A DNA stretch of 64,000 bases from Amphirosellinia nigrospora (taxonomy: Eukaryota > Ascomycota > Sordariomycetes > Xylariales > Xylariaceae), in contig SCHM01000002.1 of assembly GCA_004123355.1 (NCBI GenBank), forward strand, positions 992,001-1,056,000, in the 5' to 3' direction. This document shows, piece by piece, positions 58,890-64,000 of the stretch (positions are counted from its first letter, which is position 1; each line of letters starts with the position of its first letter). The position numbers and the translations under genes were made by a program. The notes under the pieces are model-generated. The model was not told where the DNA came from. It searched no databases and worked only from the letters and a program-made list of their open reading frames with translations.

Positions 58890-60290
58890 AGGACGCAACC
58901 CGCTGAAGGGCTACACCTTGTGTCTAATTGATTATTAGCGTCGAAAGACATTATACGAACTTGCGTGTTATGAAAAGTCCCAACGATGAATGAACTACGT
59001 TATTAGTGAGGTTGTGTCAGGGGATAGTGCGGAATGAATGAACTAACCGGGGTATCTTCATGGCTGCCTGGGAGGAAACAAAGGTGGAATACTGGCTATT
59101 CACCTTACTTTACGGACACTCCTTAAACTTTTCATATTTTACCTACAATACATTTTGTAGCGCGCTATTTCACAGTAGCTATTTCCCCATCATATGCAGT
59201 GAACGTATTACCAGTGCAAGTATAGGAGTTGACACATCTTCATATGCAGAGGGAGAACTATTAATTTGCGCTTTACAACGAAGTGCGCCGAACTAATCAG
59301 ACAAAAGTAAGAGTACTCGAAGACGAAAAAGGTCGTTAATTACTGATACGATGATCGGAGAAGTTCATTTCACTTAGTCTTTTTGGCCTGGGAAGGAATA
59401 TACGATTCATTACGATGTATCGTCAGGGGAAGTCGGATACAACATCGTAACACGAGGCGATGGATTATATCATTGTCTATTGTCCTAAGAAGTCCTACAT
59501 GGCAGGGAAACTGCTTCTTGCAGAAAGACCCTATATCTGCACTCTGACCTATATCGTATTCTTGTATATCTCATTCCAAAGTGCTATCTACTAGCTTCGT
59601 ATCATTCGGCAAGGATATAATGAGGTCTTTGATATGGTCCGTTGAAATAAGTGAATAAATCGGCTTAATGCGAAGTAGTGTATGAACGAAAGGTGATGAG
59701 ACGCGATGACAGTCGGTGAAATAAGTGATGCCTAGCTACATACGAGTTGCGGCGACTGAGCCTTGTGGGGTTAACCGGTGTCTCGGTACGTAAGATCACT
59801 ATTTAATTGCCGGCAGAAAGCTTCCTTGGTCTGCTTGGCAGAGGGCTCCTTTTTGGCATGAGGACTAGCAACCCTTGCAAACGCCTTGCTGCTGGCGCCA
59901 TGCATATTCATGAGTCTGTGGCAAAAAGGGTACATCATCAGGGATTGAGCGGCACTTCCGCGTAAGTTCCCGCTGACCCCAGCACACAACCATTGGTACG
60001 GGCCGGGAATAATAGGGTCTACTATATGCCGGGAGCCAATGTGGAGCTTGTATTCACGTCAGGAGCCTCCAACTATTCCTTCGTTGATTACTTCCTCCGG
60101 GGTTCTATGCATCGATTCTGTGAATACGAAGTCCCACTCTGGAGAAATAGTCGTCTCGTATTCAGATATTCAGTGATTTGATAACCTCACCACAGGTTGT
60201 TCAGATGCGGCTCACCCTAAGATGATGATCATCCTATGGGCAGGCTGTGTTCACATTGCATATGAAATTCAAAAAGGTGTGAGAGACGGG
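58890..60290. other. Intergenic; no supported gene
   Basis: AT-rich. A less AT-rich patch at 59771-59989 has a minus-strand frame of 72 codons that is basic but unrecognised. Confidence 0.5.
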
Positions 60291-60297
60291 AAGACAA

Positions 60298-60304
60298 TAT
60301 ATAA
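60298..60304 (+). promoter_or_regulatory. TATA box of the small secreted protein gene
   Basis: TATATAA lies 122 bp upstream of the ATG at 60426. Confidence 0.5.
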
Positions 60305-60425
60305 GACAGTGTCTCGTCTCTTGCCATCACCTATCATATCTCAGAAGCATCTCGACTAGCACTCACTCCAAACACCTGACAAGCAAATCAACATCAACTC
60401 TTCCGACTTCTGCACTCAATCGAAA

Positions 60426-61113
60426 ATGCGTTCCTTCATTGCTGCTGCCTTCACTCTTACCGGAGCTGCCCTTGCAGCCCCGGCCGCCAACGAGGCTTCT
60501 GCCGAGTTTCGGCTCCAGGTCGTCGATAATGCCAACATCAACGGCTGGGCTATCGTGAACGCTCATGTCGCCGCTGGCCAGAACGTGATCCAGATCCAGC
60601 GCCCGTCGGTGTATCAGTCTGACCCGGCCTACTTGGACAACGGCTCGCTGACCTTCAGTACGTAACCATCCTGATTTTGAGTAGAGGGCGCTAGCCTCGG
60701 AATGAGGAAAGAGATGACGTTGTGCTAACGTGGGATTTCACTCCTTGCTTTAGATCTTACCGGCGCCACTGTCCCGTACGGCTTACGCGTGCCTACCGTG
60801 CCCGCCGGCACTGTCGGCCAAGTCACTGCCGAGCTGGGCACAGGCACAACTGGCCTGGCCATTAATACCAGCAACTATCTGACCTTTAACGGAAATGTCC
60901 AAGGTGAGAACTACACATACATCTACTCGTTGCTAACTGAGGAGATCCAACACTGCATTGGCATGGATAATGGCTAACACTCAGCACACATGTAGGCTGG
61001 TGGGCTTGCCCGTGAGCGGCACCTTCGAGCTCTTCTATGGCCTTAACCCTACTGAGGCCAACCTTCCCAGCACTGAGTGCCAGTCCTTTGAGATTTCTGT
61101 TGCTTTCATTTAA
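60426..61113 (+). CDS. Small secreted beta-rich protein (ascomycete secreted family)
   Basis: Exons 60426-60657, 60754-60903 and 60996-61113. The signal peptide MRSFIAAAFTLTGAALAAPA leads into FRLQVVDNANINGWAIVNAH, VIQIQRPSVYQSDPAYL, GSLTFNLTGATVPYGLRVPT, LAINTSNYLTFNGNVQ and, in exon 3, GWWACPVSGTFELFYGL and LPSTECQSFEISVAFI. The layout resembles a group of uncharacterised secreted ascomycete proteins (DUF7907-like, by memory of the pattern), with no known activity. One base is missing in exon 3 near 61013 (TGCCC-GTGAGC); without it a TGA interrupts after GWWACP. About 167 aa when restored. Two cysteines in the mature part could form one disulphide. Confidence 0.65.
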
Positions 61114-61693
61114 GACGAAGGTTTTATCAGTCAGTGTTTGTTGTCCCGGGACTTTGTTCGGAGAGGAAGTAGAGAAAAGGGGATTTATGAGTCAATTTCA
61201 ATTTCTGTTAATTATAGATGCATCACCCGTTCGATGAATTTTAATAGAGCACCTCTTTTACCACCAATATACATGACAAGAAAGAGAAGAAAAATCATCT
61301 TCTGTCGGCAGCTCTTTGTTACTTGAGCGAAAGACTTGTCCATCAAAACGCGATTTTAGTGAGGCAACTGTCCCACTTTGCCCGGCAAGTCCGCGTCCGT
61401 TCACGGTGAAGAAACTGAAGCAAAATGACTAGGAGTTGTTCGGCTCCTTCATGTGTCATCCGAGGTAGCTTAATATCTCGGACCGAGTTTGGAATAGATG
61501 TCAGCTCTGGAAAATAGCTCGGCAGAGTTCCTGTAGTTCAATATCACGTCGACACAGTTTGAAAGAGCCCTATTAGCCTACTCCTTCGTCCAGTAGTCTT
61601 CCTTTTTCCTTTTTGTATTCTGTTGTCGCCTACGGGTCTTGCTAGTCTTGGCTGTGTGGCATTAGGTGTATGGACCTGTAGCCCTTATTTCCC
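61114..61693. other. Convergent intergenic region
   Basis: Lies between the stops of the two small secreted protein genes; no gene seen. Confidence 0.6.
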
Positions 61694-62320
61694 TCATGGA
61701 ATTTGTAAAAGGTGGCCGGAAGTACCGAAACAGGAGAGGAGGCCTTCATTGCGCGTAACAAAATCTAATTTCAACAGTCAATATTAGAACGCTACACCAC
61801 TCTAGATATAAAGGATACATATTCGTGGTGTCGGGACATATTCACATACCTAGTGTTGTAGAGCTGTCAGCTTTTCCTTTAGGACCGCTACACTTTGCAG
61901 TCAAAGTAACTACACCGCCGTCTCGTGTAATTCTCATGTCGCTGCAGGTCTTTCCAAAGTTTCCCTCCACAACACCGACCATCTTTCCATTGATGTTCGC
62001 AATACAACTGACGATGTGTTAGTTTGAAGACAGGATTTGAATCAACAATGCGAGAGCCACATAGTTATGAAGTGGAATGCAAGTTGGAATAAAAATTGGA
62101 AAAGAAATTGATCAACTTACTGATTAAGGTCAAGTGTAAGAACGAACCCGGATGATGATAATTGACCACATGATGCTTGCATCGTCGATCCCGCGTCCGA
62201 CACTCCCACCGTCTGGCAACTGTTAAGGCTATCGTCTTGATCATCTCGAGGCATATGTATGACGCTCGCAAGCACCCCGGCAAAGGCAGATTGGAAGGCA
62301 ACAAAAGCAAGGAGCTTCAT
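61694..62320 (-). CDS. Secreted cyanovirin-N homology (CVNH) protein
   Basis: Exons 62320-62121, 62007-61850 and 61764-61694 (introns 113 and 85 nt) join in frame to 142 aa. The signal peptide is MKLLAFVAFQSAFAGVLA. The CVNH pattern shows as two related halves: SCQTVGVSDAGSTMQASCGQ then FVLTLDLNHCIANINGKMVG, and TCSDMRITRDGGVVTLTAKC then STTLDFVTRNEGLLSCFG. This repeat of C..........L.A.C......LDL...I.N.NG is the family signature. CVNH proteins are small glycan-binding lectins; many are cytosolic, and this one is predicted to be secreted. If the second intron were retained, the protein would stop after STTLGM and lose part of the second repeat. Confidence 0.82.
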
Positions 62321-62885
62321 AATTGAAAGAATACTTTGACGAAGGACGATGAAGATTGGTATAGATGAGTTTATCTTAACAGATAAAATACGTATTAATG
62401 AGACGGGAGGGTATTGCTACCTATTTTAATGAAGCGATGTTGAAAGATTATACATGATTATATATATCAGGAGACAGTTGAACTAGTGGACAAAGTCCCT
62501 TGAATAATTACATTGTTTGATTTCAAGGCGTACATGGCTCAACGATAGGCCTCCAGACTATCCGGGTGGAACTAGTGGGGATCCTTCGGTGGCCACAAGG
62601 GGCTATGTATTCAATTTGTCCAGTTAAATACCAGCGCGTTGTTTGGGGGCGCTTTTTCAGCCAGTTAGGTAATTATTATTGGGTGTGGATGCAATCGAAT
62701 TGACAACTTATCTTGTTACTTCTAGGGATGTGCGCATTACCATTGATTTTATCCGCGCTGTTGTGACGAGGGCTTGTCTCATGCGGTTGAAACTCGAATA
62801 GAATTCGGGGCTCCTCGATAGGGGCTTGCCTTACACGAGGCTGCATTGACTAATAATCCTTCTATTTCATCTGGATGTCCTGGCC
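62321..62885. other. Intergenic; no supported gene
   Basis: Divergent spacer between the CVNH gene and the orphan ORF; AT-rich until about 62750. Confidence 0.55.
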
Positions 62886-62891
62886 TATAAA
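62886..62891 (+). promoter_or_regulatory. TATA box that decides the start of the orphan ORF
   Basis: TATAAA lies after the first in-frame ATG (62875) and 86 bp before the ATG at 62977, so the latter is the likelier start. Confidence 0.45.
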
Positions 62892-62976
62892 GAGGGGGGC
62901 CGGAGGACACCGGCGATCTGGGACGTTGTGTGGCTCGTGGCCTTGTGGCTTGTCCATACGACACAAACGTCTCGCT

Positions 62977-63489
62977 ATGTTACATGCAAGCGTGGCTGGC
63001 AAGCCCGTGCCAGAGGCTTTCGGCTACGCGAAGAAGTGTAGGGAGACGATGTACCCGTTGTTCGCTCCCCAATTCGTACAAATCAGCGACTCGCAACGAG
63101 AATCACTAGCCCAGAAAATGCAGCTTTCTATTCAGAACAAGATGAAGGAGAGCAAGATCCCATTTGCAGCTGAACTGTACAAGCTCGACGACACTGCCTT
63201 TGCCTCGTGCAAGCTGACCATTCTGTCGAGCGCAGAAGAGGCGCTCAACAGCGGTCTTCGCGAACTCTACGAGTCGAAAGTAGGCCTCTGCTACATCGAT
63301 GCGGGCGGCCAGTGGCAAGCTACGACAACTAAACAGCAGGCCAAAGCTCTCAAGAAGGTGTGGCTAAGCGACGAGGACGTGGAGACGGCGAAGGCCAAGG
63401 GTACGGACTTGAGAGTGATTTATCAGTTGCGATGCAAGAGACAGGAAAAACGACAGAAGTTTAAGGCTGCGGGTTTGGACATGCCTTAG
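62977..63489 (+). CDS. Orphan soluble protein, 170 aa
   Basis: Not recognised. Starts MLHASVAGKPVPEAFGYAKK. The body is helical and charged (QRESLAQKMQLSIQNKMKES; SSAEEALNSGLRELYESKVG), with GLCYIDAGGQWQATTTKQQA in the middle and a strongly basic end (QLRCKRQEKRQKFKAAGLDM). No signal peptide or membrane segment. Base use is clearly less AT-rich than both flanks, which supports coding. The open frame extends upstream to 62875, but that ATG lies before a TATA element. The gene is intact and appears single-exon; a missing upstream exon cannot be excluded. Confidence 0.55.
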   Translation: MLHASVAGKPVPEAFGYAKKCRETMYPLFAPQFVQISDSQRESLAQKMQLSIQNKMKESKIPFAAELYKLDDTAFASCKLTILSSAEEALNSGLRELYESKVGLCYIDAGGQWQATTTKQQAKALKKVWLSDEDVETAKAKGTDLRVIYQLRCKRQEKRQKFKAAGLDMP

Positions 63490-64000
63490 AACACATACAC
63501 GTTCAGCAAGAATTGAGGAATGGTAAAGACATGGGGCGAGTGCATTACAGGCTTTTCTTCACTGCGTTAGTCATCCGTTCAGGATGGAAGATAGGGAATA
63601 GAAGTGGGCATGTTGCGGAATGTTGGGGGCTTGGCATGTGGCATATCGGATCACAGGCTCTGATCAAGAACTGGGTCGAGTAATGAATTGGCCCACGGTG
63701 ACCGGGTCCACGAGAAAGGAGGTAATCTGGGAATTACTCATCTAATTCGAGTCTCAGTCACGTAAAAATAAGGGGGATCAGTTGATTGAAAGGAATGCAA
63801 TAAATTAATAAAAATCCAAAAATTTAAATGCCCCGCGGTGTGTGTGTTGCCAAGTACAAAGGTAAGATACAGAGGGAATTCTGGTGTTTTTACGTGACCA
63901 GTCCCCTTGTTAATTTGCTCATACACCTCACAAGTCCTACTTCAGTAACGACTCTACTACCGCTGACGGCGTTCGGTCTTCTTCATACAATAATCCGTAA
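63490..64000. other. Intergenic; window end
   Basis: AT-rich 3' flank of the orphan gene; nothing recognised before the window ends. Confidence 0.55.

Noticed and set aside
62875-62976. Longer N-terminus of the orphan ORF (MSWPIKRGAGG...)
   Set aside because: The ATG lies upstream of the TATAAA at 62886 and the added residues have no protein character.

Overview
The window is nuclear DNA of a filamentous ascomycete (Pezizomycotina, probably Sordariomycetes). Genes carry short GT-AG introns of about 50-155 nt, often with CTAAC or CTGAC branch points. The families are fungal: HET domain, class II hydrophobin, GH71 alpha-1,3-glucanases, cyanovirin-N-like secreted protein, fungal rvt reverse transcriptase, Rpn8, Hook and RPS23. 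Short TACCTA-rich runs lie between genes. No bacterial operon structure, CRISPR array or intact transposon was seen.

Layout. 0-5 kb: a secreted DOMON haem-domain protein and a Gly-Arg-rich protein encoded by a 12-bp minisatellite. 8.5-17.4 kb: a GT32 glycosyltransferase, tRNA-Gly(GCC), a domesticated reverse transcriptase gene (rvt family), a HET-domain gene and a SWIM-domain Shu2/SWS1-like gene. 17.8-25.8 kb: housekeeping genes for proteasome subunit Rpn8, adenylate kinase and the dynein/endosome adaptor Hook. 27.4-35.6 kb: a secreted I9-type inhibitor, two divergent GH71 alpha-1,3-glucanases and a small Cys-containing secreted protein. 36.7-46.2 kb: tRNA-Val(AAC), an alpha/beta hydrolase, a class II hydrophobin and an MFS transporter. 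47.4-56.2 kb: a coiled-coil protein, RPS23, COQ2 and a large JmjC / zf-4CXXC_R1 / AT-hook chromatin protein. 58-63.5 kb: a beta/gamma-crystallin-like protein, two small secreted proteins (one CVNH) and an orphan ORF.

How the genes relate. Housekeeping genes alternate with accessory genes acting at the cell surface: wall glucan hydrolysis (GH71 x2), wall coating (hydrophobin), glycan binding (CVNH), glycosylation (GT32) and self/non-self recognition (HET). The rvt, HET and SWS1-like genes are neighbours, but nothing in the sequence shows shared regulation.

A caution applies throughout. Many genes with clear full-length homology patterns are broken by single-base frameshifts, mostly one-base losses, several in homopolymers. 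This includes RPN8, which is essential in studied fungi. ADK1, RPS23, COQ2, the I9 protein, the hydrophobin, the DOMON protein and the CVNH protein read through cleanly. The simplest reading is residual consensus error in the assembly, so most of these genes are listed as CDS with the breaks noted, not as pseudogenes. Real decay of accessory genes such as rvt, GT32 and HET cannot be excluded from sequence alone.
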